This document shows, piece after piece, positions 44,268 through 53,084 of a stretch of 64,000 bases of DNA. Numbering within the stretch: position 1 is the stretch's first letter; each line of letters begins with the position of its first letter. A model generated the notes under the pieces. The model made no database searches. It saw only the letters and a program-made list of their open reading frames with translations, and was not told the DNA's origin. Origin of the DNA: CAVUMR01 sp963742715 (lineage in GTDB: Bacteria; Actinomycetota; Actinomycetes; Mycobacteriales; Micromonosporaceae); the NCBI GenBank assembly GCA_963742715.1, contig CAVUMR010000001.1:248001-312000 (forward strand). Reading direction: 5' to 3'. The translations under genes and the position numbers were made by a program.

Positions 44268-45614
44268 GTGGTGGGTCACTTGGTCGGCCGAACGGAAGAA
44301 CTGGGTGCGATTTGTCGCGCCTGGGCCGACCTGAGTGGCTTTGCGTCCCCGGCTCGTCCGGTGGTGGCGCTGGTAACCGGCGACGGCGGGGTCGGCAAGA
44401 GCCGCTTGGTGGCCGAGGCGCTGACCCGACTGGTACCCGCACCGGCGGTTACGCTGCGTGGTGGGGCACGCGCGCATTCGCCCGCTCCGTACGACTGGCT
44501 CGCCTCGGCGCTGGCCGGCCGGGAGTTGACCGGATCGCCGGTACCGCCGGACGCGCTCGCCTGGCTCACCCAACGGCCGCAGGCCCCGGCCCAGCGGTAC
44601 TCCCCGAACAGCCTGCTCCGTACCGCGGTCGACCTGATCCGGGCACAGCTCGGGGACGGCCCGGCGCTACTGGTGGTCGAGGACCTGCACGATCTGGACC
44701 CGGCCAGCCTCGCGCTGGTCGCCGAACTCGCCAACGTACCCAATCTGCCAGCATTTCTGCTGGTCACGAGCCGCGCGGCGGATGAAGCGGCGTTCCCTAC
44801 CCTGGCCGGCCGGGTGCTCGCCAGGCTGGCCGGCGGCGCCGGCAACACGGTCCGGCTGCACCTCTCCCCGCTCACCGAGCCGCAGACCGACGAGTTGATC
44901 ACCGCGCTGCTCGGCGCGCCGACCGGCCCGGAGCTGACCCGGCAGGTACACCGGCGCACCGGCGGCAACCCGTTCTGGTTGACCGAACTCCTGGTCGCGT
45001 ACCGCGGGGACCGGCCCGACCGGCTGGCCACCGGGCCGCTGCCCCGGCACATCGCGGCGCTCGCCGCCGGTCAGCTCTCCCGCGAACAGCCGGTGGTACG
45101 CGCGGTGGTGACCGCCGCCGCCCGGCTGGACGAGCCGATCGAACCGGCCAGCCTGGCCGCCGCCACCGGTCAGAACGTGCGGGCGTCGGTCAGCCGGCTG
45201 ATCGAGCGGGGCGTGCTGGCCGTCGACCCGGACGGCAAGCTCCGGTTCCGGCACGGGCTGGTACGCGAGGCGCTCGCCACCGCCGCTGGCGAGCCGCTCG
45301 CCACCGCCGCCGGCGAGCCGGCCGACGAGGCGCCGAACGGACACCCCGCACCTGTCGTGTCCGCACGGGAGCACCGGCCGGTACCGACCCAGCCCGTCGC
45401 GACCGGACCGCTCACCGCCCGGGAGACCGAGGTACTGGGCTGCCTCGCCGGCGGGATGAGCAACCAGCAGGTCGCCCGGGAGCTGGGCATCTCGGTGCGC
45501 ACCGTCGCGGTACACGTGTCCAACCTGCTGCGGAAGACCGGCTCGGCATCGCGTACCGAGGCGGCGTTGTGGGCGGTACGACACGGCCTGGCCGGCCTGC
45601 ACCAGGTGACCTGA
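44268..45614 (+). CDS. LuxR-family regulator with AAA-type ATPase domain (short form)
   Basis: 448 residues. An ATPase domain starts at the N-terminus (HLVGRTEELG; Walker A GDGGVGKS at 38-45; Walker B LLVVEDLHD near 140), followed by a winged-helix-like part. The C-terminus is a LuxR helix-turn-helix, LTARETEVLGCLAGGMSNQQ, with ISVRTVAVHVSNLLRKTG. This is the LAL plan without the long tetratricopeptide region (usual length about 900). A near-duplicate EALATAAGEP/LATAAGEP lies in the linker. Leaderless GTG start. Divergent from the phosphatase gene. Confidence 0.85.
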   Translation: MVGHLVGRTEELGAICRAWADLSGFASPARPVVALVTGDGGVGKSRLVAEALTRLVPAPAVTLRGGARAHSPAPYDWLASALAGRELTGSPVPPDALAWLTQRPQAPAQRYSPNSLLRTAVDLIRAQLGDGPALLVVEDLHDLDPASLALVAELANVPNLPAFLLVTSRAADEAAFPTLAGRVLARLAGGAGNTVRLHLSPLTEPQTDELITALLGAPTGPELTRQVHRRTGGNPFWLTELLVAYRGDRPDRLATGPLPRHIAALAAGQLSREQPVVRAVVTAAARLDEPIEPASLAAATGQNVRASVSRLIERGVLAVDPDGKLRFRHGLVREALATAAGEPLATAAGEPADEAPNGHPAPVVSAREHRPVPTQPVATGPLTARETEVLGCLAGGMSNQQVARELGISVRTVAVHVSNLLRKTGSASRTEAALWAVRHGLAGLHQVT

Positions 45615-45704
45615 GCCGGCTCGCGTAGGCCGCGGTACCTGCCGGCCGGCGGTGGAGGCCGAGCCGGCCGGCATCGGTTGGCGGGCACAGGGAAACTGGT
45701 GACC

Positions 45705-47117
45705 ATGACGGCAGGCGACCCGTTCGTACTCGCGCTGGATCTCGGCTCGTCGTCGGTGCGCGCGGTCGTGCTCGACGCCGGGCTGGTACCACGACCGCAC
45801 GCGGCCGCCCGGCAGGAGGCACGGATCTGGCAGGACGCGTCCGGGGCCGCCGAACTCGACGCGGAGCAGTACCTGGCCGCCGCGATCGACTGCGTCGACG
45901 AGCTGGCCGCGGCCGGTTACCTGCGCGATGTCAACACGATCGCGATCTCCACCCAGTGGCACTCGCTGATGCCGCTGGACGAGCACAGCCGGCCGTCCGG
46001 CCCCTGCCTGTCCTGGATGGACGTACGCCCGACCGCGGATCGCGGGCCGGCCGGACCCTCGGATCCGGCCGCGTTCCACGCGCGTACCGGCGCCTGGTGG
46101 CATCCGTTGTACTGGCCGGTGCGGATCGGCTGGCTCCGGTCGGTACCGCGGGTGTCCGGTCGGTACTGGGTGGGGCTGCCGGAGTACCTGCTGCTCCGGC
46201 TGACCGATGAGCTCGGCGCGTCGGTGTCGTCCGCGTCCGGTACCGGCGCCCTGGACACGCTCACCTGCACCTGGGACGCCGAAGCGCTCGCCCTGGCCGG
46301 AGTGGCCGAACCGGAGGTACCGCCGATCCTGCCGGACGAGTGGGACGGCCGGCTGTCCGAAGAGTACCTCCGGCGCTGGCCGGACCTGTCCGACGCGCGG
46401 GTGTCACCGCCGGTCGGCGACGGGGCGGCGAGCGCGGTCGGCAGTGGCTGTACCGGCCCGGACCGGCTGTCGGTCACGGTCGGCACCTCGGCGGCGGTAC
46501 GACTGGTCACCGACGGCGCGCCCGAGGTGCCCGAGCCGGTCTGGCGGTACCGGCTGGATCACCAGCGCAGCGTGCTCGGGGTGGCGTACTCCGGCGGTGG
46601 AGTGCTGGAGGAATGGGTGACCAGGGTGCTGCGTACCGAGCAGGTCACGCCGGCCGCGCTGGACCGGCTGGCACCGGGCGGGCACGGGCTGGTGTCGCTG
46701 CCGTACCACGCCGGGCACCGGCCACCGCTGCCTCCGGCCGGCGCCGGTGGCACCCTGCACGGACTGCGGCTGGCCACCGGGCCGGTGGACGTGGTCGCGG
46801 CGACGCTGGAAGGGCTGTGTCACGAGCTGGCGGACGGGGCGCTCGCGCTGGATCCGGCCGGGCAGGCGGTACCGATGCTGGGTGGCGGGGCGATCGCGGC
46901 GTCACCGTGGCTGGCCCGCCGGCTGACCGCGGCGATCGGCCGGGCGGCTGAGCGGGTCACCGACGCCGAGGTGGGCGCCCGCGGCGCGGCCGCGGTGGCG
47001 ACCGGCGCCAGCTTCCAGCCGGGTACCGAGCCGGTACCGGCCGATCCGACCGAGGTGACCGCGATGGCGGCCGCCGCCGCCCGGCACCGGGCACTGCGCG
47101 ACCGCCTCGCCGACTAG
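45705..47117 (+). CDS. FGGY-family carbohydrate kinase
   Basis: About 470 residues, two actin-like domains. LALDLGSSSVRAVVLDAG is the phosphate-1 loop, ISTQWHSLMPLD and SWMDVRP lie around the sugar site, and VTVGTSAAVRLVTDG and GLCHELADGALAL belong to the second domain. Gluconate or a pentulose is the likely class of substrate, but residues do not decide. ATG at 45705 has GGAA upstream. It is followed by the convergent upp gene and may feed the pentose phosphate pathway together with deoxyribose breakdown genes. Confidence 0.83.
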   Translation: MTAGDPFVLALDLGSSSVRAVVLDAGLVPRPHAAARQEARIWQDASGAAELDAEQYLAAAIDCVDELAAAGYLRDVNTIAISTQWHSLMPLDEHSRPSGPCLSWMDVRPTADRGPAGPSDPAAFHARTGAWWHPLYWPVRIGWLRSVPRVSGRYWVGLPEYLLLRLTDELGASVSSASGTGALDTLTCTWDAEALALAGVAEPEVPPILPDEWDGRLSEEYLRRWPDLSDARVSPPVGDGAASAVGSGCTGPDRLSVTVGTSAAVRLVTDGAPEVPEPVWRYRLDHQRSVLGVAYSGGGVLEEWVTRVLRTEQVTPAALDRLAPGGHGLVSLPYHAGHRPPLPPAGAGGTLHGLRLATGPVDVVAATLEGLCHELADGALALDPAGQAVPMLGGGAIAASPWLARRLTAAIGRAAERVTDAEVGARGAAAVATGASFQPGTEPVPADPTEVTAMAAAAARHRALRDRLAD

Positions 47118-47182
47118 CGCGGCCGGCGGTCCGACCCGGGCGGATGGCTGGCGGACACGGCCTGGCGGGAAAGGCTGGCCGG

Positions 47183-47815
47183 TCAGAACCGGGGCATGCC
47201 GCCGAACTGCCGGTCACCGGCGTCGCCGAGGCCCGGAACGATGAACGCCCGCTCGTTCAACCGCTCGTCGATAGCGGCCGTGACCAGGCGCAACGGTAGG
47301 CCGCTGTCCTCCAGCCGCTGCACGCCCTCAGGCGCGGCCAGCACACACAGCACCATGATGTCGGTACACCCGCGGCTCGCGATCAGCCGGCAGCAGTGCT
47401 CCAGCGACCCACCGGTCGCCACCATCGGGTCCAGCACGATCACCGGTCGGCCGGCCAGGTCCGTGGGCAGCGACTCCAGGTACGCCCGGGGCTGGAAGGT
47501 CTCCTCGTCCCGGGCCAGCCCGACGAAGCCCATCGACGACTCGGGGAGCAGGCCCAGCGCCGCGTCGGCCATGCCGAGGCCGGCGCGCAGCACCGGTACC
47601 AGCAGCGGCGGGTTGGAAACCCGTACCCCTTCGGTGGGCGCCACCGGGGTGTTGACGGCGAACCGCTCGACGCTGACGTCCCGGGTCGCCTCGTAGACGA
47701 GCATCGTGGTCAGCTCGTGCAGAGTGACCCGGAAGACCCCCGGGTCGGTCCGTTCGTCCCGCAGGACGGTCAGCCGGGCAGCGGCAAGCGGATGGTCCAC
47801 GACTCGTACGTCCAC
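47183..47815 (-). CDS. upp: Uracil phosphoribosyltransferase (Upp)
   Basis: Makes UMP from uracil and PRPP. 210 residues, normal length. Signatures are VLRDERTDPGVFR near 18, LLVPVLRAGLGMADA near 70, the PRPP loop VIVLDPMVATGGSLEHCC near 122 and the C-terminal IVPGLGDAGDRQFG uracil-binding stretch. GTG at 47815 lies 7 nt after TAGGTT on the minus strand, a leaderless start. Divergent from deoC with 118 bp between start codons; both genes serve nucleoside salvage. Confidence 0.95.
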   Translation of the reverse strand: MDVRVVDHPLAAARLTVLRDERTDPGVFRVTLHELTTMLVYEATRDVSVERFAVNTPVAPTEGVRVSNPPLLVPVLRAGLGMADAALGLLPESSMGFVGLARDEETFQPRAYLESLPTDLAGRPVIVLDPMVATGGSLEHCCRLIASRGCTDIMVLCVLAAPEGVQRLEDSGLPLRLVTAAIDERLNERAFIVPGLGDAGDRQFGGMPRF

Positions 47816-47822
47816 GGCCGAC

Positions 47823-47828
47823 AACCTA
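47823..47828 (-). promoter_or_regulatory. -10 box for leaderless upp
   Basis: TAGGTT on the minus strand, 7 nt (GTCGGCC) before the GTG at 47815. Confidence 0.6.
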
Positions 47829-47920
47829 GCCTGCGCTCGCTCCCTGCCGCGCGGCCGGATGGATCGGGCGCGCACGTAGCGGCGCCGGTTTGGGCTGGTT
47901 GGCCCGGCTGGCCGTCCCCG

Positions 47921-47926
47921 TAGACT
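47921..47926 (+). promoter_or_regulatory. Promoter for leaderless deoC
   Basis: TAGACT is followed after 7 nt by the ATG at 47934. TTGGCC at 47899-47904, 16 bp upstream, is a fair -35 element. One of the best promoter candidates in the window. Confidence 0.65.
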
Positions 47927-47933
47927 CGCCCCC

Positions 47934-48914
47934 ATGACGGCAACGGCGCCGGCCCCGCCGGCGGGCAACAGCCCCAACCCGACCGAGTTCGACGACGTCA
48001 CCCGCAGTGACGCCGCGCTGCGCAAGTTCCTGCACGGGCTGCCCGGCGTGGACCAGGTCGGCGCTGAAGCGCGGGCCGCGATGCTCGGCACCCGCTCGAT
48101 CAAGACCACCGCGAAGCAGTGGGCGCTCGACCTCGCCATCCGGATGGTCGACCTGACCACGCTGGAGGGCGCGGACACCCCCGGGAAGGTACGCGCGCTG
48201 TCCGCCAAGGCCATGCGGCCGGACCCGGACAACCCGGACTGTCCGCACGTCGCGGCGGTCTGCGTGTACCCGCGGATGGTGCCGGTCGTGGTCGCCGAGG
48301 TGGCCGGCTCGGGCGTACACGTGGCCAGCGTGGCCAGCGGCTTCCCGTCCGGGCAGGTACCGCTGCAGGTGAAGCTGGACGACACCCGGGCCGCGGTCGC
48401 CGACGGTGCGGACGAGATCGACATGGTGATCGACCGGGGCGCGTTCCTGTCCGGCCGCTACCTCGAGGTGTACGAGCAGATCGTCGCCATCAAGGAAGCC
48501 AGTGGAAGGGCGCATCTCAAGGTGATCCTCGAAACCGGTGAGCTGGCCACGTACGACAACGTCCGGCGCGCCTCGTGGCTCGCGATGATCGCCGGTGCCG
48601 ACTTCATCAAGACGTCCACCGGCAAGGTGGTACCGGCCGCGACGCTGCCGGTCACGCTGGTGATGCTGGAGGCGGTACGCGACTTCCGCGAGCAGACCGG
48701 CCGGCAGATCGGGGTCAAGCCGGCCGGCGGCATCCGCACCGCCAAGGACGCGATTCGTTATCTGGTACTCGTGAACGAGACCGCGGGTGCCGACTGGCTC
48801 GATCCGGACTGGTTCCGGTTCGGCGCGTCGTCGCTGCTCAACGATCTGCTCATGCAGCGCACCAAGATGGCCACCGGCCGGTACTCCGGTCCCGACTACT
48901 TCACGTTGGACTAG
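47934..48914 (+). CDS. deoC: Deoxyribose-phosphate aldolase (DeoC)
   Basis: Splits 2-deoxyribose-5-phosphate into glyceraldehyde-3-phosphate and acetaldehyde. 326 residues, the longer form. The barrel motifs are present: VAAVCVYPRMVP, DEIDMVIDRGAFLSG, LKVILETGEL, ADFIKTSTGK with the Schiff-base Lys, and IGVKPAGGIRTAKDA with the second conserved Lys. It starts at a leaderless ATG. The two following aldehyde dehydrogenase-type genes would handle the acetaldehyde produced. Confidence 0.95.
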   Translation: MTATAPAPPAGNSPNPTEFDDVTRSDAALRKFLHGLPGVDQVGAEARAAMLGTRSIKTTAKQWALDLAIRMVDLTTLEGADTPGKVRALSAKAMRPDPDNPDCPHVAAVCVYPRMVPVVVAEVAGSGVHVASVASGFPSGQVPLQVKLDDTRAAVADGADEIDMVIDRGAFLSGRYLEVYEQIVAIKEASGRAHLKVILETGELATYDNVRRASWLAMIAGADFIKTSTGKVVPAATLPVTLVMLEAVRDFREQTGRQIGVKPAGGIRTAKDAIRYLVLVNETAGADWLDPDWFRFGASSLLNDLLMQRTKMATGRYSGPDYFTLD

Positions 48915-48916
48915 TC

Positions 48917-50353
48917 ATGTCGACATTTGAGTACGCGCCGGCCCCGGAGTCCCGGGCGATCGCGGACATCCGCTCGTCGTACGGGTTGTTCATCGACGGC
49001 GAGTTCACCGACTCGGCCGAAGGAACGTCGTTCAAGACCGTCAACCCGGCCACCGAGGAAGTGCTGGCCGAGGTGGTCGAGGCCGGACCGGCTGACGTCG
49101 ATCGGGCGGTGGCCGCGGCGAGGCGGGCGTACACCGAGGTGTGGGGCCCGATGTCCGGCGCCGAGCGGGCCAAGTACCTGTACCGGATCGCGCGGATCGT
49201 GCAGGAGCGGGCCCGCGAGCTGGCGGTCGTGGAGTCGATCGACAACGGCAAGCCGATCCGCGAGTCGCGGGACGTCGACGTTCCGCTGGTGGCCGCCCAC
49301 TTCTTCTACTACGCCGGTTGGGCGGACAAGCTAGGCCACGCGGGATTCGGCCCGGATCCCCGACCGCTCGGGGTCGCCGGCCAGGTCATCCCGTGGAACT
49401 TCCCGCTGCTGATGCTGGCCTGGAAGATCGCGCCGGCGCTCGCCACCGGCAACACGGTGGTACTCAAGCCGGCCGAGACCACACCGCTGAGCGCGCTGGT
49501 ATTCGCCGAGATCTGCCAGCAGGCGGACCTGCCGCCGGGCGTGGTGAACATCCTCACCGGTGCCGGCGAGACCGGCCAGAAACTGGTCACCCACCCGGAC
49601 GTGAACAAGGTCGCGTTCACCGGCTCCACCGACGTCGGCCGGGCGATCGCCAAGTCGGTGGCCGGTACCACCAAGAAGCTGACGCTGGAGTTGGGCGGCA
49701 AGGCGGCCAACGTGGTGTTCGAGGATGCCGCGATCGACCAGGCCGTCGAGGGCATCGTCAACGGGATCTTCTTCAACCAGGGCCACGTCTGCTGCGCCGG
49801 CTCCCGGCTGCTCGTCCAGGAGTCGGTGTACGACGAGTTGCTGACCAAGCTCAAGCGGCGGATGTCGCTGCTGCGGGTAGGGGATCCGCTGGACAAGAAC
49901 ACCGACATCGGCGCGATCAACTCGGCCGCGCAGCTGGACCGGATCCGCACGCTGTCCGAGATCGGCGAGTCGGAGGGGGCGGAGCGCTGGTCGGCCCCGT
50001 GCCAGCTGCCGGACCGCGGATTCTGGTTCGCCCCGACGATCTTCACCGGGGTGTCCCAGGCACACCGGATCGCCCGGGAGGAGATCTTCGGGCCGGTGCT
50101 GTCGGTACTGACCTTCCGGACCCCGGCCGAAGCGGTGGAGAAGGCGAACAACACTCCGTACGGGCTGTCCGCCGGCGTGTGGACGGAGAAGGGCTCGCGC
50201 ATCCTCTGGATGGCCGACCGGCTCCGGGCCGGAGTGGTGTGGGCCAACACGTTCAACAAGTTCGATCCGGCGTCGCCGTTCGGCGGCTACAAGGAATCCG
50301 GGTACGGCCGCGAGGGCGGCCGGCACGGCTTGGAGGCCTACCTTGCGGTCTGA
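48917..50353 (+). CDS. Aldehyde dehydrogenase (full length)
   Basis: 478 residues, NAD-dependent. PWNFPLLMLAWKIAPALATG is the cofactor-binding stretch, FTGSTDVGRAIAKS the nucleotide loop, LELGGKAANVVFEDA carries the general-base Glu, and FFNQGHVCCAGSR the catalytic Cys. EIFGPVLSVLTF and NTFNKFDPASPFGGYKESG close the fold. In this operon it most likely oxidises acetaldehyde from DeoC to acetate. It begins 2 nt after the deoC stop and is followed by a shortened homologue. Confidence 0.92.
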   Translation: MSTFEYAPAPESRAIADIRSSYGLFIDGEFTDSAEGTSFKTVNPATEEVLAEVVEAGPADVDRAVAAARRAYTEVWGPMSGAERAKYLYRIARIVQERARELAVVESIDNGKPIRESRDVDVPLVAAHFFYYAGWADKLGHAGFGPDPRPLGVAGQVIPWNFPLLMLAWKIAPALATGNTVVLKPAETTPLSALVFAEICQQADLPPGVVNILTGAGETGQKLVTHPDVNKVAFTGSTDVGRAIAKSVAGTTKKLTLELGGKAANVVFEDAAIDQAVEGIVNGIFFNQGHVCCAGSRLLVQESVYDELLTKLKRRMSLLRVGDPLDKNTDIGAINSAAQLDRIRTLSEIGESEGAERWSAPCQLPDRGFWFAPTIFTGVSQAHRIAREEIFGPVLSVLTFRTPAEAVEKANNTPYGLSAGVWTEKGSRILWMADRLRAGVVWANTFNKFDPASPFGGYKESGYGREGGRHGLEAYLAV

Positions 50354-50392
50354 TCGGCTGCGATCAGGTTCTCTTGACCACAGGAGCGACTC

Positions 50393-51283
50393 ATGAGCCC
50401 GAAGCAGGCGGCGGACACGCCCGCCCGGTTGGCCGTACGCAAGACGTACAAGCTGTTCATCGGTGGCGCGTTCCCGCGCAGCGAGTCCGGGCGGTCCTAT
50501 GTTGTCCGCTCGGCCAAGGGCGACTTCCTCGCGAACGCCGCGCTGGCTTCCCGCAAGGACGTACGCGACGCGGTCCTCGCCGCGCGCAAGGCGGTCGGCA
50601 AGTGGTCCGGCGCCACCGCGTACAACCGGGGCCAGATCCTGTACCGCATCGCGGAGATGCTCGAAGGGCGCCGGGCCCAGTTCGTCCAGGAGGTGTCCGC
50701 GGTCGAGGGGCTGACCTCCGGCCGGGCCGCGACCGCGGTGGACGCGGCGATCGACCGCTGGGTCTGGTACGCCGGCTGGTCGGACAAGATCGCGCAGGTG
50801 TTCGGCAACGCCAACCCGGTCGCCGGCCCGTACTTCAACCTGTCCGTGCCGGAGCCGACCGGCGTGGTCGGCATCGTGGCCCCGGCCGAGTCGAGCCTGC
50901 TCGGGCTGGTCAGCGTGCTGGCACCGGCCATCGTCACCGGCAACACCACGGTCGTACTGGCCAGCCCGGACCGGCCGCTGCCGGCCATCACGCTCGCCGA
51001 GGTGCTGGCCACCTCGGACCTGCCCGGCGGAGTGGTCAACCTGTTGACCGGCCGTACCACCGAGACCGCGCCCTGGCTGGCCGGTCACATGGATGTCAAC
51101 GCCATCGACCTGGCCGGGGTCACCGATGCCGAGTTCGCGGTCGAGTTGGAGCGGTTGGCGGCCGAAAACCTCAAGCGCGCGGTACGGCCCAAGCCGGACG
51201 TGGACTGGACCGCCGATCCCGGCACCGGCCGGCTGCTCGCGTTCCTGGAAACCAAGACGGTCTGGCATCCGAAGGGTACGTGA
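50393..51283 (+). CDS. Shortened aldehyde dehydrogenase homologue lacking the catalytic domain
   Basis: 296 residues. It matches only the NAD-binding part of aldehyde dehydrogenases: YKLFIGGAFPRSESGRSYVV, NRGQILYRIAEMLEGRRAQF, VGIVAPAESSLLGLVSVLAP and DLPGGVVNLLTGRT. The stretches with catalytic Glu and Cys are absent, and the sequence runs straight into an ending TKTVWHPKGT. The lack of any decayed remainder and the clean end suggest a deliberate short form, not a broken gene. It may be a non-catalytic partner of the enzyme encoded 39 nt upstream. Residual activity is unlikely. Confidence 0.8.
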   Translation: MSPKQAADTPARLAVRKTYKLFIGGAFPRSESGRSYVVRSAKGDFLANAALASRKDVRDAVLAARKAVGKWSGATAYNRGQILYRIAEMLEGRRAQFVQEVSAVEGLTSGRAATAVDAAIDRWVWYAGWSDKIAQVFGNANPVAGPYFNLSVPEPTGVVGIVAPAESSLLGLVSVLAPAIVTGNTTVVLASPDRPLPAITLAEVLATSDLPGGVVNLLTGRTTETAPWLAGHMDVNAIDLAGVTDAEFAVELERLAAENLKRAVRPKPDVDWTADPGTGRLLAFLETKTVWHPKGT

Positions 51284-51304
51284 TCACATGCCAGACTCGG
51301 TCTG

Positions 51305-52153
51305 GTGACGCACCTCCCTCCGGTGCCCGCGCAGCCCCTGCACGCCGAGCTCTGCTATCCGAGCCCTCCGACCCTGGATCCGGACCAGCTGCTCGGCGGC
51401 GTGCGCGCGGCCGTTTCCGGCGCCGAACTCGTCTGGGGCGGCTCGACCAACCTCGTACTCCAGCTCAAGCCCGGTACCGGGGCGGCCGGCGGCGCGTTGA
51501 CCTCGCCGCGTGCCGACGCACCGGGCGACCCGCTTGCCGGACCGTCGGGTGGCGTGCCCGGCATCGGCTCCACCCCGATCGTGGTGACCGTGGTACTGCC
51601 GGGCCAGCCGGACGGCCGGGCGCGGGACCTGTCCCAGACCTGGGTGTGGGAGACGGCTGCCCCGACGCTGGCGGCCGCGCCGTACACGCTGTCCGTGGTC
51701 GAGCTGCTCGGCCGGAGCCATCCGAGGGCCGAGCGGGTACAGGTGTTCCGCAGCACGATCGAGGTCATCATGCGGCTGACCTCCCCGCCGGCGAGCTGGT
51801 GGCCGCTCAGCCAGCTCGCGCTGCCGCCGGACGCGTTCGGGCGTCATCCGTTGACCGGGCTGGTGAACGTACGGCTGTTCAGCCACCAGAGCGGCGGCAC
51901 GATCATGGACACGCTGGGCCTGCACACGTTCGGCCTGCCGGACATGCAGTGCCGGTCGTACGACCTGGACACCGGCCGGCTCGCCGGCCTGCTGTTCGAT
52001 CTCGCCCGGTACAGCTTCGACCACGGTGACGTGATGGAGACCGGCCACTTCGTCCGCGGGTTCGGCGCCCAGGAGCGGTGGCGGGTGGCTCGGCAGGAGG
52101 CGCTGGTCGGGCCGACCCGGCCGGTGATCGACCTCGATCCGGGCGAGCGGTAG
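51305..52153 (+). CDS. DUF4261-like protein of unknown function
   Basis: 282 residues, no signal peptide or membrane segment. The C-terminal half contains NVRLFSHQSGGTIMDTLGLH TFGLPDMQ, which resembles the DUF4261 core, and a WWPLSQL segment near 160. An Ala/Gly/Pro-rich insertion lies near 55-85. Function not known. The GTG at 51305 has CAGACT 7 nt upstream, so it may be leaderless; no ribosome-binding site is seen. It lies 21 nt after the shortened dehydrogenase gene and may belong to that operon or stand alone. Confidence 0.65.
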   Translation: MTHLPPVPAQPLHAELCYPSPPTLDPDQLLGGVRAAVSGAELVWGGSTNLVLQLKPGTGAAGGALTSPRADAPGDPLAGPSGGVPGIGSTPIVVTVVLPGQPDGRARDLSQTWVWETAAPTLAAAPYTLSVVELLGRSHPRAERVQVFRSTIEVIMRLTSPPASWWPLSQLALPPDAFGRHPLTGLVNVRLFSHQSGGTIMDTLGLHTFGLPDMQCRSYDLDTGRLAGLLFDLARYSFDHGDVMETGHFVRGFGAQERWRVARQEALVGPTRPVIDLDPGER

Positions 52154-52218
52154 CGGCTCGCGGAGCGACTCGCCGCCGGCACGGCCGGCATTGCCGGGTC
52201 GGCGCGCCCCGCACCCGC

Positions 52219-52224
52219 TAGCGT
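52219..52224 (+). promoter_or_regulatory. -10 box for leaderless GNAT gene
   Basis: TAGCGT, 8 nt, GTG at 52233. It would be the start of the transcript that covers the GNAT, acidic-protein and possibly the IS110-like/roadblock genes. Confidence 0.5.
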
Positions 52225-52232
52225 GAGCGGCC

Positions 52233-53084
52233 GTGGCCATTACCGCCGACCCCGCCCGCGCCGCGACGCTGGCCCGGATCCTCGCTTTCCAGGTTGAGTT
52301 CGCCCGCCGGCAGGCCACCCGGATCATCGACGCACCGGGCGGGTTCGCGGTGCTCAACGACGAGGCACCGGTGTCGTACGAGCACAACCGGCTGCTGGTG
52401 ACCGGACCCGTCGACCCAGGTGCCGTACTGGCCGCGGCCGACCAGATCCTCGGCGGCTCCGGATTGGCCCACCGGCAGGTCAGCGTGCACGACGACGCGC
52501 TCGGGCAGGCGTTTGTCGAACCCTTCGCCGATGCCGGGTACGAACACGAGCGGGACCTGCTCATGACGTACTCCGGAGTAGCCCCGGACCGACCCGCGGA
52601 TCCGGATGTACTGGTCGAAACAGCCGATCTGGTCGAGATCCGGGCAGCTCAGGAGCGGTCCTGGCGGTACAGCCTGCCCGCGGCCGCTGACGACGCGATC
52701 GCGCAGCTGGCCGACCGCGGCCGGCTGCGGACGAAGGCCGCTGACGTGACGTTCCTCGGGGTCCGGGACAGCGCCGGCGAGCTCCGCGCGACTGCCGACC
52801 TGTACGTGGCCGACGGCGTGGGCCAGATCGAGAACGTGTTCACCGAGGAGGACTTCCGCGGTCGCGGGTACGCCCGGGCTCTTGTACTCGACGGAGTCCG
52901 GCGGGCCTACGATGCGGGCTGCGAGCTGGTCTTCCTGGAGGCACACGAGGACGACTGGCCCTGGGATTTGTACCGCCGTCTAGGGTTTGCGATAACGGGT
53001 CGGGTACACGCGTTCAACCGACCGCCGGCCGGTACTCCGGAGGCGGCCGCCGATACGCGAACCGATCGGTCCGCTACTTCATGA
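52233..53084 (+). CDS. GNAT family N-acetyltransferase
   Basis: 283 residues. The C-terminal half is a typical GNAT fold: VADGVGQIENVFTEEDFRGR forms strand and acetyl-CoA loop (RGRGYA), then VFLEAHEDDWPWDLYRRLGF. The first half is related but lacks a CoA loop, as in tandem GNAT proteins. Acceptor unknown. The start codon is probably used leaderless. Its stop overlaps the ATG of the acidic protein by 4 bp (53081-53084), so the two proteins are made together. Confidence 0.82.
   Translation: MAITADPARAATLARILAFQVEFARRQATRIIDAPGGFAVLNDEAPVSYEHNRLLVTGPVDPGAVLAAADQILGGSGLAHRQVSVHDDALGQAFVEPFADAGYEHERDLLMTYSGVAPDRPADPDVLVETADLVEIRAAQERSWRYSLPAAADDAIAQLADRGRLRTKAADVTFLGVRDSAGELRATADLYVADGVGQIENVFTEEDFRGRGYARALVLDGVRRAYDAGCELVFLEAHEDDWPWDLYRRLGFAITGRVHAFNRPPAGTPEAAADTRTDRSATS

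Noticed and set aside
47826..48515. Long antisense reading frame opposite deoC
   Set aside because: It has the composition of a high-GC shadow frame (Arg/Gly/His-rich) and lies across a well-supported deoC gene.
50393..51283. Shortened aldehyde dehydrogenase as a frameshifted gene
   Set aside because: No catalytic-domain remnant appears in any frame downstream, and the protein has a clean family-like end, so deletion of a domain is preferred over a frameshift.
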